DNA of 64,000 bases from Xanthocytophaga flava (GTDB lineage: Bacteria > Bacteroidota > Bacteroidia > Cytophagales > 172606-1), in contig JASJOS010000001.1 of the NCBI GenBank assembly GCA_030068525.1, forward strand, positions 62,001 to 126,000, in the 5' to 3' direction. The notes under the pieces were generated by a model. That model made no database searches. It saw only the letters and a program-made list of their open reading frames with translations, and had not been told where the DNA came from. Below are positions 1 to 9,151 of the stretch, in pieces (positions within the stretch are counted from its first letter, which is position 1; every line of letters starts with the position of its first letter). Position numbers and translations under genes: made by a program.

Positions 1-388
1 GGAGCTTCAGAGTCATTATACACTAGAGACATTTCCATCGATTGCCATTATTTCGCCCTATAAGCAGCAAGTCAATGTCATTAAAGATTTACTGGATCAT
101 TCCCCTGACCTGGAACCTTATATGCCCCGTATTGCAGTCAATACAGTGGATAGTTTTCAGGGACAGGAACGGGATATTGTTTACATTAGTATGACTCGTA
201 GTAATGAAAAGGGAGAGATCGGCTTCTTATCAGATATTCGCCGGATGAATGTAGCTATGACACGAGCTCGTAAAAAACTGATTGTCATTGGAGATAGTGC
301 CACACTGGCTCAGTTTCCGTTTTATGGTGACTTTATTTCGTATGCCGAAAGTATTGATGCCTATCAGAGTGCGTGGGAGTTTGTATAA
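1..388 (+). CDS. Superfamily I DNA/RNA helicase, C-terminal fragment (DNA2/NAM7-like)
   Basis: The reading frame is open from the window edge (codons from base 2) to a TAA stop, so only the last ~128 residues are present. They contain the SF1 helicase motifs of the AAA_12 domain: an ISPYKQQ segment (motif IV region), VDSFQGQERDIV (motif V, the Q-G-x-E core) and NVAMTRARKKL (motif VI with the arginine finger). These are diagnostic of Upf1/DNA2/SMUBP-2-like ATP-dependent helicases that unwind nucleic acid. The N-terminal half with Walker A lies outside the window, so the subfamily and substrate cannot be decided. A strong hairpin follows the stop, so the gene probably ends its own transcript. 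Confidence 0.9.
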   Translation, partial: ELQSHYTLETFPSIAIISPYKQQVNVIKDLLDHSPDLEPYMPRIAVNTVDSFQGQERDIVYISMTRSNEKGEIGFLSDIRRMNVAMTRARKKLIVIGDSATLAQFPFYGDFISYAESIDAYQSAWEFV

Positions 389-439
389 ATCCACATTAAT
401 TCAGGAATTCAAAAATCAGTCAATTCCTATCTATTTGGT

Positions 440-475
440 AAAAGTGGGCAGTAACCTGTTCACTTTTATTTTTTT
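440..475 (+). terminator. Intrinsic terminator after the helicase gene
   Basis: A 12-bp stem (440-451 with 456-467, two G-U pairs) closes a TAAC loop and is followed by ATTTTTTT. This is a textbook rho-independent terminator. Confidence 0.85.
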
Positions 476-531
476 CCAACACTAACAAAACAATATAAAA
501 CACTGTCATTCAAGACAAATACATTCATATC

Positions 532-1623
532 ATGTTCCGCACATTTTTCCGGGTACTAAAGTTTTTCCTGTTTCCCTTATCCCTATTATCACTATTCCGA
601 TGTGGGTCTGGCTACAAAGAGAAAGATGGAAAGGTGACATACAATGGTAAAGAGATTGATACTTCAACCATGCATGGCTTTGTGGTATTGAATGATGCAT
701 TTGCCAAAGACTCTGTTCAGGGATATTTCAGAGAAAGAGAAATCTCTGACAGCGATGGACCTACATTTCAGGCATTAGATGAAAATTATGCCAAAGACAA
801 GAAAAATGTTTTTTATTGCACCAAAACACGTGATAGTCAAACATACTTCACAACCAGTTCTATTTATATTCAACGTCTCTCATCAGCAGACCCTGTCAGT
901 TTTGCGGTTCTGGAATATGGGTATGCCAAAGACAAGCAACGAGCTTATTATGAAGGCAAACCCTTTGATATAACAGATCCAGATTCTTTCTCTGCACTAA
1001 ACAGCAATTTCTCCAAAGATCGCATACATGCCTATTATCGTTGTAATCCGGTTGCAAAAAGTAATGGAGAAAGCTTTGAAGTTCTTGATTATGATTTTGC
1101 CAGAGACAAAAATCATATTTATTACTATGGTGTAAATGAGGAAGGAGAGTATGACATACACATACTGGATTGTGATATGGCATCCTTTACGCGAATTGAA
1201 CAATGGTATTCCAAAGATAAAATCTCTGCTTTTTACAAAACAAAGCGTATTATAGGTTCTGATCCCGGTAGCTTTCAGAAACTAAACAGTGAATTTTCCA
1301 AAGACAAGTCTACAGTCTATTACCAGACAAAACCCATCAAGGGAGCAGATGCCTCAACCTTTCATTTGCTGGATGATTATTATGCTAAAGATACCACAGC
1401 TATATTCTGGACAAATTTACTACTTCAAGGAGCCAATCCCTCCCATTTTCAGATTTTAGAACTCGGATATGCAACAGATGGAAAGAAGGTATTCTATAAT
1501 GGTAAGATTGTTAAAGGGGCGGATGCAGCCAGCTTTAAAGCCTATCCACATGGTGTAGGAGACGCCGATGCAGAAGATAAACACAATAAGTTTTATGAAG
1601 GTCAAATTGTCAAATCTGAATAA
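532..1623 (+). CDS. DKNYY-repeat envelope protein
   Basis: This 363-residue protein has a basic, hydrophobic N-terminus (about residues 1-23) followed by Cys24, so it may be a lipoprotein, although FRC is not a canonical lipobox. The rest is a run of about nine degenerate repeats of the type Y-A-K-D-K-x-x-V-F-Y-x-x-K followed by G-A-D-x-x-S-F. This is the DKNYY family signature. The family is widespread but has no established biochemical role; repeats of this kind suggest an extended beta-rich binding surface. It starts at the first ATG, 144 bp after the helicase stop and beyond that gene's terminator. Its stop lies only 6 bp from the stop of the convergent leucine-rich-repeat gene, and no hairpin is visible there. 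Confidence 0.8.
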   Translation: MFRTFFRVLKFFLFPLSLLSLFRCGSGYKEKDGKVTYNGKEIDTSTMHGFVVLNDAFAKDSVQGYFREREISDSDGPTFQALDENYAKDKKNVFYCTKTRDSQTYFTTSSIYIQRLSSADPVSFAVLEYGYAKDKQRAYYEGKPFDITDPDSFSALNSNFSKDRIHAYYRCNPVAKSNGESFEVLDYDFARDKNHIYYYGVNEEGEYDIHILDCDMASFTRIEQWYSKDKISAFYKTKRIIGSDPGSFQKLNSEFSKDKSTVYYQTKPIKGADASTFHLLDDYYAKDTTAIFWTNLLLQGANPSHFQILELGYATDGKKVFYNGKIVKGADAASFKAYPHGVGDADAEDKHNKFYEGQIVKSE

Positions 1624-1629
1624 ACTGGT

Positions 1630-2634
1630 CTATTCAACATTTGCTTCTATATATGCCACATTACATAAAGGCAAAATTTCGTTTAGATTTGAGATGGCAG
1701 TATCTGAGAGTAAAGTGTCATTGACATCCAATATCCGAAGTTTGGTTAAATGACTGATAGAATCTGGTAGTGATTGCAATACATTCCCACTCAAATCCAA
1801 CCTGTGTAGGTGAGAACACCTCTTTATCTCAGAAGGGATGTGCTTTAATTGGTTTTTTTCCAGGTATAAGGCTTTCAGATGAGATAAATTGCCGATAGCA
1901 CTATTAATAGATGTTAGTTGATTACGATCCCATCGTAAAACAGCAAGAGACTTCAAATCACATACAGAAGCAGGAATATCACCAAAATGATTCTCTCCGG
2001 CATCCAAAGAAACAAGCTGAGTTAGCTTTTCGAAGCTTGAGGGAAGATCTTTTAGTTGGTTGTTACGTATTACCAGATGTTGCAGTGCAACAAGATCGTT
2101 CAATTCAATAGGTAATGTAGTCAGTTTGTTAGTGTGTAGTGTAAGTATCTTTAATTTATGTAGTTTTCCTATCTCTAAAGGCAGATTTTCGATTTGGTTA
2201 TTAGACAATGACAGTTCCTGAAGATTCTCTAGGTCCCCTATCTCACCAGGCAATGTAGTCAATTGGTTATAACTTATATTTAATTCTACCAAATGTTTGA
2301 GTTCTCCAATTGCAGAAGGCATCTCAGTAATCTTATTCCATGAAAGTACCAAGGTCTCCAGATTTATCAGATACCGAATCTGCTCAGGAATAACTGACAG
2401 ACCTTTGCCAGACAAATCAACTTTTGTTATAGAAGGTATTTCCAGCAATGTAGTTTTAAAATCCTTTTTTTGTGGCATTGATAGCCAATCCATCAGAATC
2501 TTTACATCATTGTGATATTCCTCAACATTGATTTGCAAAGATTCTGCAATAGCAATTCCCAATTCAATATTTTCCAGCATTCCTGATAACAGGAATGCCA
2601 GTATTTTCTCTTTTTCACTTTTTTCTTCTGACAT
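1630..2634 (-). CDS. Leucine-rich repeat protein (LRR paralogue 2)
   Basis: This 334-residue protein has an N-terminal helical part (residues 1-~65) followed by about eleven 23-residue leucine-rich repeats of the form LxxLxLxxNxLxxLPxxIGxL. No signal peptide or membrane segment is visible, so it is probably cytoplasmic. LRR solenoids bind proteins; the partner cannot be read from sequence. It lies 16 bp downstream of a gene of nearly the same size with the same N-terminal pattern (S-x-K-E-K-I-x-x-F-L-L-S-G), so the two are tandem duplicates in one operon. The start ATG is the first in frame and matches the start of the paralogue. Confidence 0.85.
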   Translation of the reverse strand: MSEEKSEKEKILAFLLSGMLENIELGIAIAESLQINVEEYHNDVKILMDWLSMPQKKDFKTTLLEIPSITKVDLSGKGLSVIPEQIRYLINLETLVLSWNKITEMPSAIGELKHLVELNISYNQLTTLPGEIGDLENLQELSLSNNQIENLPLEIGKLHKLKILTLHTNKLTTLPIELNDLVALQHLVIRNNQLKDLPSSFEKLTQLVSLDAGENHFGDIPASVCDLKSLAVLRWDRNQLTSINSAIGNLSHLKALYLEKNQLKHIPSEIKRCSHLHRLDLSGNVLQSLPDSISHLTKLRILDVNDTLLSDTAISNLNEILPLCNVAYIEANVE

Positions 2635-2650
2635 ATAGTCTATTTTTTAC

Positions 2651-3643
2651 TTACTCAAAGGTAATAGTAGTACAAAAGGGTAACCAGCTTTGTATATTTA
2701 TTTTTTCATCTTCCGATAATGGATTATTCCACAAACCTAATACCTGTAACTTCTCCAGCTGACCTATCTGAGAAGGTAGTTGGGCTAGTTGGTTGCCTGC
2801 CAGATAAAGTTTATTCAATTGTATCAATGTCCCTATTTGCAATGGAACCGACTGTAATTGAGTATGACTTACATTCAAATAAGTTAGTTTCTTTAACTTA
2901 CCAATCTTATCTGAAAGCTTTTTTAGTGGATTGGCATCCAGAATTAAAGTTGTTAGCTTATGCAAATTTATAAGCAGTTCAGGAAATTCCTGCAATTCAT
3001 TCTCTCCAATATCCAGTTGAGTAAGATTCTTTATATTCTTTACCTCTTCGGGTAGTTGAGTCAGTTGATTTGTACGTAAAGATAGATGAGTCAACATTAC
3101 CAATTCTCCAATTTCGGCAGGCAACTTGATTAACTGGTTTGTATCCAGAAGCAGTTGTTTAAGTTTGATCAGATTTCCTATTTGTGGTGGTACTAACTGG
3201 AGGTGATTCTCCCTTACATCCAATATAGTGAGTTGGGTAAGCAAACCTATTTCGGCTGGTAATACAGTTAGATGATTGTTAGCAACTTTTAACTCTGTCA
3301 ACTTGGTCAGATTGCCAATCTCGTTTGGTATTTTATGAATAGAATTGTCTGACAACAGGAGCTTTTTCACATTAGTCAGGTATTTAATCTGACTGGGTAT
3401 AACTTTCAGATTTTTACCAGACAAATCTATCACTTCAACAGAATGTATTTTCAGCAGCTTGTGTTTAAATGTCAGGCGTGTATGTTTGGATAACCAGTTG
3501 AAAAGAATATCCATATCCTCTACCACACCCTTCAGATCAAGATGCAGCGATTCTGCTATGTGTATTCCTAACTCAATACTGTCTAAATGTCCGGACAGCA
3601 AAAAATCCATTATTTTTTCTTTATCACTCTTTGGCTGTTTCAT
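2651..3643 (-). CDS. Leucine-rich repeat protein (LRR paralogue 1)
   Basis: This 330-residue LRR protein starts at ATG 3643 (MKQPKSDKEK); the frame also reaches a TTG nine bases upstream, but ATG aligns with the paralogue. A helical N-terminal ~70 residues (FLLSGHLDSIELGIHIAESL) precede about eleven repeats of the bacterial plant-intracellular type with N-x-L-x-x-L-P-x-x-I-G. There is no signal peptide. The N-terminal module is conserved between the two copies, so it may be a functional domain rather than an LRR cap. It is the first gene of a two-gene operon. A TAATTTTG box lies about 20 bp upstream. Function is unknown. Confidence 0.85.
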   Translation of the reverse strand: MKQPKSDKEKIMDFLLSGHLDSIELGIHIAESLHLDLKGVVEDMDILFNWLSKHTRLTFKHKLLKIHSVEVIDLSGKNLKVIPSQIKYLTNVKKLLLSDNSIHKIPNEIGNLTKLTELKVANNHLTVLPAEIGLLTQLTILDVRENHLQLVPPQIGNLIKLKQLLLDTNQLIKLPAEIGELVMLTHLSLRTNQLTQLPEEVKNIKNLTQLDIGENELQEFPELLINLHKLTTLILDANPLKKLSDKIGKLKKLTYLNVSHTQLQSVPLQIGTLIQLNKLYLAGNQLAQLPSQIGQLEKLQVLGLWNNPLSEDEKINIQSWLPFCTTITFE

Positions 3644-3663
3644 AACAAGCAATATACTCTACC

Positions 3664-3671
3664 CAAAATTA
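3664..3671 (-). promoter_or_regulatory. Possible -7 box of the LRR operon
   Basis: Read on the minus strand, the site is TAATTTTG, matching the Bacteroidota TAnnTTTG box 20 bp before the start. No well-spaced -33 TTTG was found, so this is only a candidate. Confidence 0.35.
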
Positions 3672-4061
3672 GACATTATATTTATAGATATTGGTCTGAT
3701 AACAATCTTATAGTACTCTCCATTCTCTTGTTCCGGTTTGCATTACTTGAATAACTAGTATGTCTGGAAGAACCAACAAGTTGTCCAACAGATTCCACAA
3801 AATAAAATGACCAAGCTACTCCTAACTCCTTCTATCATTAATCTCAGATAGCTGTACTATTCTAATAAAAGAATCGACAGGCTGTCTTATTTCTTTCACT
3901 CTTCAGATGAAAAACACAATTAATTCACTGAATAGCAAAAAGTTACAAATACACAGGCATATTAATTTCCTCATTTTGCCGTAGCTATATAAGTGATTAT
4001 CTGTTTAGATAGAGATTTTAGATGGCTAGTATAACTATGTTACAATTAAATAAATACCATT
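3672..4061. other. Intergenic region between the LRR operon and glsB-like gene
   Basis: This 390-bp AT-rich stretch separates divergent genes. I found no convincing open reading frame, RNA gene or hairpin in it. It must hold the promoter of the GlsB-type gene, but no clear TAnnTTTG box was seen on the plus strand. Confidence 0.5.
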
Positions 4062-4352
4062 ATGAGCATATTTGCATGGATTATTCTGGGGCTCATAGCT
4101 GGCGCGTTAGCAAAGCTTATTATGCCTGGAAACCAATCAAATAATTGGTTGTTGACGATTGTATTAGGTGTCGCGGGTGCTATACTTGGCGGATTTGTAA
4201 GTACACTACTGGGATGGGGCGGTATTAATGGATTTACATTACAAAGCATATTCCTTTCTATCTGTGGTTCATTGCTACTTCTTTGGATAGCTTCTTCAGG
4301 CTCTACGCATAGAAGGTATCATCACCGAAGGTATCGTCGTTATAGATACTAA
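4062..4352 (+). CDS. GlsB/YeaQ/YmgE family membrane protein
   Basis: This 96-residue protein has the compact three-helix layout of the transglycosylase-associated (GlsB/YeaQ/YmgE) family: a first helix FAWIILGLIAGALAKLIMPG with the family's G-x-x-A-G-x-L-A-x-x-x-x-P-G pattern, a second glycine-rich helix (about 30-50) with G-x-x-G-A-x-x-G-G, and a third hydrophobic segment (about 62-78). Family members are small inner-membrane proteins often linked to stress. The last ~16 residues form an unusual His/Arg/Tyr-rich cytoplasmic-type tail (RRYHHRRYRRYRY). It is a single-gene unit ended by a hairpin. Confidence 0.85.
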   Translation: MSIFAWIILGLIAGALAKLIMPGNQSNNWLLTIVLGVAGAILGGFVSTLLGWGGINGFTLQSIFLSICGSLLLLWIASSGSTHRRYHHRRYRRYRY

Positions 4353-4368
4353 TAGGATTCAATTACAC

Positions 4369-4397
4369 AAAAGCAGACTCATGGGTCTGCTTTTTTT
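4369..4397 (+). terminator. Intrinsic terminator after glsB-like gene
   Basis: A 10-bp stem AAAAGCAGAC/GTCTGCTTTT closes a six-base loop and is followed by a T run. An in-frame ATG at 4381 lies inside this hairpin, which argues against it as the start of the next gene. Confidence 0.85.
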
Positions 4398-4434
4398 ATT
4401 ACTTTACCATCATTTTTACGAAATACATAACTGT

Positions 4435-5259
4435 ATGATACTTCGAAACATCCCTTCTACAGGTGAAACATTGCCTATAATTGGATTAGGCACCTGGTCT
4501 ACTTTTGATGTGACACGTCCTGCAGATCATCCACCACTAGAACAAGTATTACAAGCAGTTGTTCAGACAGCCAAAGGGGCTCTTATTGATAGTTCACCTA
4601 TGTATGGACGAGCAGAAGAAGTGGTAGGCAATTTGACTCAGTCTTGCAAATTGAATGAGGACTTCTTTTATGCAACCAAGGTATGGACAACAGGCAAGCA
4701 GGAAGGTATACAACAAATGGAGAGTTCATTAAAAAAGATGCAGCGTAAAGAAATGGATCTGATGCAAATCCATAATCTGACTGACTGGAAAACTCACCTA
4801 ACAACGTTGAGAGATTGGAAAGAACAGGGAAAAATTCGATATCTGGGTGTTACACATTATACTGATTCCATGCACCCGGAACTGGAGAAAGTTATAATGA
4901 CTGAGAAAATAGATTTTGTTCAGTTCAATTATTCCATTACTTCGCGAAATGCAGAAAAAAGATTGTTACCTGCGGCAGCAGATAAAGGAGTTGCCACATT
5001 AATAAATCGCCCACTAGGGGAAGGCACTTTATTTACAATGGTACGAGGTAAAGCACTTCCAGAATGGGCAAAAGATTATGATATCCATTCCTGGACACAA
5101 TTTTTCTTAAAATTTATAGCCTCTCATCCTGCTGTAACCTGTATCATCCCTGCAACCCGAAAACCTACCCATGCAGCAGATAATATGCAGGCAGGCCAGG
5201 GAAGGTTACCAGATCAAACTATACGTGAAAAGATGGTAACATTTATTGAATCACTTTAA
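4435..5259 (+). CDS. Aldo/keto reductase
   Basis: This 274-residue NAD(P)H-dependent oxidoreductase has the TIM-barrel family order of motifs. The catalytic tetrad is visible as Asp52 and Tyr57 (IDSSPMYG), Lys82 (YATKVW) and His113 (MQIHNL). The protein is shorter than typical 310-330-residue members but the barrel appears complete. The start is set at ATG 4435 because the upstream in-frame ATG (4381) is within the preceding terminator. No signal peptide is present, so it is cytoplasmic. Its stop codon overlaps the leader of the amidohydrolase gene (gap 13 bp), suggesting co-transcription. The substrate cannot be predicted. Confidence 0.88.
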   Translation: MILRNIPSTGETLPIIGLGTWSTFDVTRPADHPPLEQVLQAVVQTAKGALIDSSPMYGRAEEVVGNLTQSCKLNEDFFYATKVWTTGKQEGIQQMESSLKKMQRKEMDLMQIHNLTDWKTHLTTLRDWKEQGKIRYLGVTHYTDSMHPELEKVIMTEKIDFVQFNYSITSRNAEKRLLPAAADKGVATLINRPLGEGTLFTMVRGKALPEWAKDYDIHSWTQFFLKFIASHPAVTCIIPATRKPTHAADNMQAGQGRLPDQTIREKMVTFIESL

Positions 5260-5272
5260 CCACTTTTACTTC

Positions 5273-6613
5273 ATGAAATTATTCCGTAAATCCATTTTGT
5301 TCCTCTTTTTGGTAAGTGGAGTTCCGTCACTTACAACCTCGGGACAAACAACTATTTTAAAGAATGTGACTGTTATCGATGGTACAGGTAATAAGCCACG
5401 TACCAATCAGAATGTGGAAATAAAAGCGGATAAGATTGTATCCATTACAGATGCTAAGACTGCAACATCTAAAGGTGCTACAGTTATTGATATGACAGGA
5501 AAGAGTATTATGCCTATGGTTATCAACTCTCATGGGCACCTTGGAAATCTGAAGGGAACCACAACCAAGCGTGAAAACTTTACCCATGAAAATATAGAAC
5601 GACAACTGGTTCAGTACGAAAAGTATGGTATTAGTGCCATCTTATCACTAGGATCAGATCATGCAGCAATCTGGAACCTACGAGATTCTTCACGCAATGG
5701 ATTGTTGAAAGGGGCTACTATTTATACAGCAGGGTATGGGTTTGGTGTAGCCAATGGTGCACCTCCTGTAGATTATGGTATGGATGACGTATTACGTCCT
5801 CAATCAGCCGCTGAAGTTCCTGCCATGATGCAAAAGCTGGCATCCTTAAAACCAGATATGATAAAAATATGGGTAGATGATCTGGGTGGACGTTCTACCA
5901 AAATGGAACCTGCTATCTATGAAGCCATTATTCGGGAAGCACATAAACACAACATCCGGGTGGCAGCTCACCTCTACTATCTCGAAGATGCAAAGAAACT
6001 CGTGGCAGCCGGGCTTGATGTAATAGCACATAGCATCCGGGATAAGGAAGTAGATGATGCATTACTGACAGAGATGAAAAAGAAAGGCGTAATCTACATC
6101 CCTACCCTTTCACTGGATGAATTTGCATTCAGCTATGGAAACCAGCCAGAATGGATAAATGATCCATTCTTTAAAAATACACTTGAACCTGGGGTCTTCG
6201 AAATGATTACCAGCAAAGCGTATCAGGATAAAACTGCCAGTGCACCTAACTACCAGAAAAATATTTCAGCATTCAAAACAGCCCTCATCAATGTCAAAAA
6301 AATATATAATGCAGGAATTATGATTGCTTTAGGTACAGATTCCGGAGCCAACCCTATCCGACCGCAGGGATTTTCTGAACACTTTGAAATGGGTTTGCTG
6401 GTGCAGGCAGGTTTAACTCCCCTGCAAGCTATTACCATAGCAACTCAGAATTCAGCTATTTTTCTAAAAGTAAATACACAAATGGGTACGTTAGCCCAAG
6501 GAAAAAAAGCGAATTTCATCGTACTGGATAAAGATCCATCCGAAAATATCAAAAATACTCAATCTATTCAAAGTGTCTGGAAGAATGGGAAGAAGGTACA
6601 GGATTTTCAATAA
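5273..6613 (+). CDS. Secreted amidohydrolase (imidazolonepropionase-like)
   Basis: The 446-residue product begins with a signal peptide (residues 1-~23, ending near TTSGQ). An amidohydrolase composite domain follows: a beta-sandwich start (ILKNVTVIDGTG), the metal-binding H-x-H (NSHGHL, His87 and His89), further histidines in VAAHLYYLEDA and VIAHSI, and the late catalytic aspartate in ALGTDSGANP. The C-terminus returns to the sandwich (GKKANFIVLDKDP). The family hydrolyses C-N bonds using one or two divalent metals; this one should act in the periplasm or outside the cell. The start at ATG 5273 is chosen over upstream codons because it begins the signal peptide. A long hairpin ends the unit. 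Confidence 0.87.
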   Translation: MKLFRKSILFLFLVSGVPSLTTSGQTTILKNVTVIDGTGNKPRTNQNVEIKADKIVSITDAKTATSKGATVIDMTGKSIMPMVINSHGHLGNLKGTTTKRENFTHENIERQLVQYEKYGISAILSLGSDHAAIWNLRDSSRNGLLKGATIYTAGYGFGVANGAPPVDYGMDDVLRPQSAAEVPAMMQKLASLKPDMIKIWVDDLGGRSTKMEPAIYEAIIREAHKHNIRVAAHLYYLEDAKKLVAAGLDVIAHSIRDKEVDDALLTEMKKKGVIYIPTLSLDEFAFSYGNQPEWINDPFFKNTLEPGVFEMITSKAYQDKTASAPNYQKNISAFKTALINVKKIYNAGIMIALGTDSGANPIRPQGFSEHFEMGLLVQAGLTPLQAITIATQNSAIFLKVNTQMGTLAQGKKANFIVLDKDPSENIKNTQSIQSVWKNGKKVQDFQ

Positions 6614-6627
6614 TACATTCTCTATTT

Positions 6628-6671
6628 AAAACAAAAGCTCTTCTATATCTTAGTAGAAGAGCTTTTGTTTT
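6628..6671. terminator. Strong hairpin terminator, probably bidirectional
   Basis: A perfect 18-bp stem (6628-6645 with 6654-6671) with an 8-base loop and T-rich flanks on both strands lies between the convergent amidohydrolase and M56 genes. Confidence 0.85.
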
Positions 6672-6748
6672 AAGGTGAAGAATTAGCAATTATCTTTTCC
6701 AACTTTATTATCTGCTCCCTCATTCAGATACAATAAAAGTTTTAATGA

Positions 6749-9004
6749 TTACTCATCATTATCGTTATCATGCCAGTTATTATTGATCTGCATTTGCTGT
6801 CTATCATTCCACTTGTCCAGATCTTCTCCTGATTCCTTCTTTATAAATTCTTTGTATTTCTGAAATACAGTATCAGGCAGTGTCTTTCCATTTACTATCA
6901 TCTTTTTATTAGTGAGTTTCAAGCTATAGCTTTCTGCGTTATTTATTAGTCCATCCTTCTTTAATTCACTGGCAAAAAGTTTCATAAATTTATTATGCTT
7001 TTCCATTGCTTTTTCATGCTCCTTCATCTGTTCGTCATGTCGTTTCATCTGCTTTGCATGTTCTGTCATTGCCCGTTCATGTGCTTCTTGCTGCTTTTTA
7101 TGCTGTTGCTCCCGAGTTCTGGCATTTACTTCATTTCTCAGATAACTATCACTCTCTGTCACTTCTTGTTCTAACTCTCTCTGATATTGCTTGAGCTCTT
7201 GCAAATAATCCTGTAGATCATCTCTATATTGTTTACCTGCATCACTCTGTGTTTTTTGTAGCTTTTCTTGTTGTTTCTGAGACAATTGTAGCATTCTGTC
7301 TGAAAGAGCATTCATCTTTTTCTTTACTTCTGCTATATGGTCATCATCAGGAGATCGTTTACTATAAAGTCGAGCTAACTCATCACTTAACCTACTTATC
7401 TTATCCCCCATTTCTCCTATTTCATCGCTAAGTTCTGAGTCAAAGCCCATCAGTGGAGGCATTGGTGGCATAGGAGGTCTAGGAGCTATAGGTGCCATCG
7501 GAGGCATTGGCGCCATTGGAGGGACTGGTGGTACGGGAGGAACCGGAGGAACAGCTAAAAAGCTACCCTCAAAGTCTTCTTCATCCTCGTCTTCTATTTC
7601 ATCTTTACGGTATTTGTCTCTTTTATATCCTGTTGCCAGTTTCTCATCGTCTTCCTTCGCTTCATTTAATTTGGATTCAATAACCTGTTTGTAGGTTTTT
7701 AATTCTTCCTTCTTCAACTTTTTTCCATCGACAACTACTTCTGTTACTGTTCCCTTCTTATCCTTTACAATAATAATTTCCCGAACCACCTTATTTGTAT
7801 CTGTGAAGGTACTGTAATATGTTGTGTTACCAGATAGACGCTCTGGCTTATCCTCAGAAACGGATTTAGTAGCCAAAGCAACTGGACGTTCCTGTGAAAC
7901 AATCTCTTGATTATCTGCGTTTTTCAGATTAGAAAATGCACTGGCAGATACAGCAACCAAACAGAGCATTAATACACCTGAAACTAGTAGTCCTTCATTG
8001 AATGTTGGCTTTTGAGGAGATTGTTGTAGTAGCCGCTGAATACGCCCTAACAAAGAGCCTTTGCTTCCAGTTGCAGCCATAGCCAATTGAGGTACAGTTT
8101 GCATTACCTCCAGATTTGTCAGTGCCTGTGCAAAAGTAAGACTATCACCACTGAGCTGTACAGCCATATCATCACAGCAATGCTCACGTTCCTGGCGTAT
8201 TATACCTGACATCCACCAGATGGCAGGATGAAAAAAGAATAATATCTCAATGATTGATTGAAATATATTTACCCAATAGTCATTACGTATTATATGTGCC
8301 AGCTCATGCGCCAGAATTGCCTCTACCTGTTGTGTAGAAAGGCCTGTAAATGTACCTACTGGCAATAGAATAATAGGTTTGAAATAACCAATTGCCATTG
8401 GAACTTTAACAAGCACAGACTCCATCATCTGTACTGAGCGAGTCAATCCCATCTTATGACTCAATACGTGTGTTTTATTTATCCACTCCTGAGAGACAGC
8501 CAATGTTTTATAATGTTTGAGGCGTTGCACATACAACATTCCTCCCATAAATCGTAGAGTTAATACCAGAATCCCTAATACCCAAACTGTCACTAACAAC
8601 GGCAAATGCTCTTCAAAGTAACTAGACCAACGATCCTGTAGTTGTTCCCAAATGGTAATGGTAGCCGAAGTTTGGGGCTGGTTGAATTTTTGAGCCACGG
8701 TCAGAGTAGTTGATAATTTTCCTTCGGTAGATTCATTTTGTAAAGCTTGTTCTGAAAAATTGGGACCTCCTATTTCATTTGATTCATATACAGTATAGAA
8801 AGTAATTCCTGCTATCAACAAAATCGAAAACAAAGCAGAAACTGCTACGAAATACCGGGCCTGAGCAGAACTTCGATTCATTAGTAACATAACTAAAGCC
8901 ATCAGAATGGCGACAGCAGCCCCTTGCCATAGTAAATGTAGCAAAGTCCAGCCAATAGCTTCTGTCAGCTTGGGAGATAAAAGAGAAGAAAGCATAGTTT
9001 TCAT
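6749..9004 (-). CDS. M56 family membrane metallopeptidase (BlaR1-like)
   Basis: This 751-residue protein has the BlaR1/MecR1 layout: four N-terminal membrane helices (about 20-45, 53-73, 137-160 and 250-270), the zinc motif HELAH near residue 233 and the downstream E-R-E-H-C-C-D-D segment that supplies the third ligand. Another membrane segment lies near residue 340. The remaining ~370 residues do not resemble a penicillin-binding sensor. They include a DKKGTVTEVVVDGKKL-type beta segment, a run of P-P-V/M repeats (roughly residues 490-525) and a charged coiled coil with His/Lys/Glu repeats. By family analogy it cleaves or inactivates the BlaI-type repressor encoded just upstream. The start is ATG 9004; a TTG lies six bases earlier. 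Confidence 0.88.
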   Translation of the reverse strand: MKTMLSSLLSPKLTEAIGWTLLHLLWQGAAVAILMALVMLLMNRSSAQARYFVAVSALFSILLIAGITFYTVYESNEIGGPNFSEQALQNESTEGKLSTTLTVAQKFNQPQTSATITIWEQLQDRWSSYFEEHLPLLVTVWVLGILVLTLRFMGGMLYVQRLKHYKTLAVSQEWINKTHVLSHKMGLTRSVQMMESVLVKVPMAIGYFKPIILLPVGTFTGLSTQQVEAILAHELAHIIRNDYWVNIFQSIIEILFFFHPAIWWMSGIIRQEREHCCDDMAVQLSGDSLTFAQALTNLEVMQTVPQLAMAATGSKGSLLGRIQRLLQQSPQKPTFNEGLLVSGVLMLCLVAVSASAFSNLKNADNQEIVSQERPVALATKSVSEDKPERLSGNTTYYSTFTDTNKVVREIIIVKDKKGTVTEVVVDGKKLKKEELKTYKQVIESKLNEAKEDDEKLATGYKRDKYRKDEIEDEDEEDFEGSFLAVPPVPPVPPVPPMAPMPPMAPIAPRPPMPPMPPLMGFDSELSDEIGEMGDKISRLSDELARLYSKRSPDDDHIAEVKKKMNALSDRMLQLSQKQQEKLQKTQSDAGKQYRDDLQDYLQELKQYQRELEQEVTESDSYLRNEVNARTREQQHKKQQEAHERAMTEHAKQMKRHDEQMKEHEKAMEKHNKFMKLFASELKKDGLINNAESYSLKLTNKKMIVNGKTLPDTVFQKYKEFIKKESGEDLDKWNDRQQMQINNNWHDNDNDE

Positions 9005-9151
9005 AAGCAATAGTATAAATATAGTGACATGAAGATTTCAGATAGGAGAATTATTTACTGGCTTTAGTTAAGTCTGATAGACCTATACTAACCTGTTTTT
9101 ATCATATGTCTTTTATACATTTTAAAAGCAGACACCCGATGTTATAGTTAT

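Noticed and set aside
3672..4061. RNA gene or small ORF in the LRR/GlsB gap
   Set aside because: No stable hairpin series, start codon with a meaningful frame or known RNA pattern was found.
4381..4434. Upstream in-frame ATG extension of the aldo/keto reductase
   Set aside because: The ATG lies inside the preceding intrinsic terminator, and the family starts at ATG 4435.
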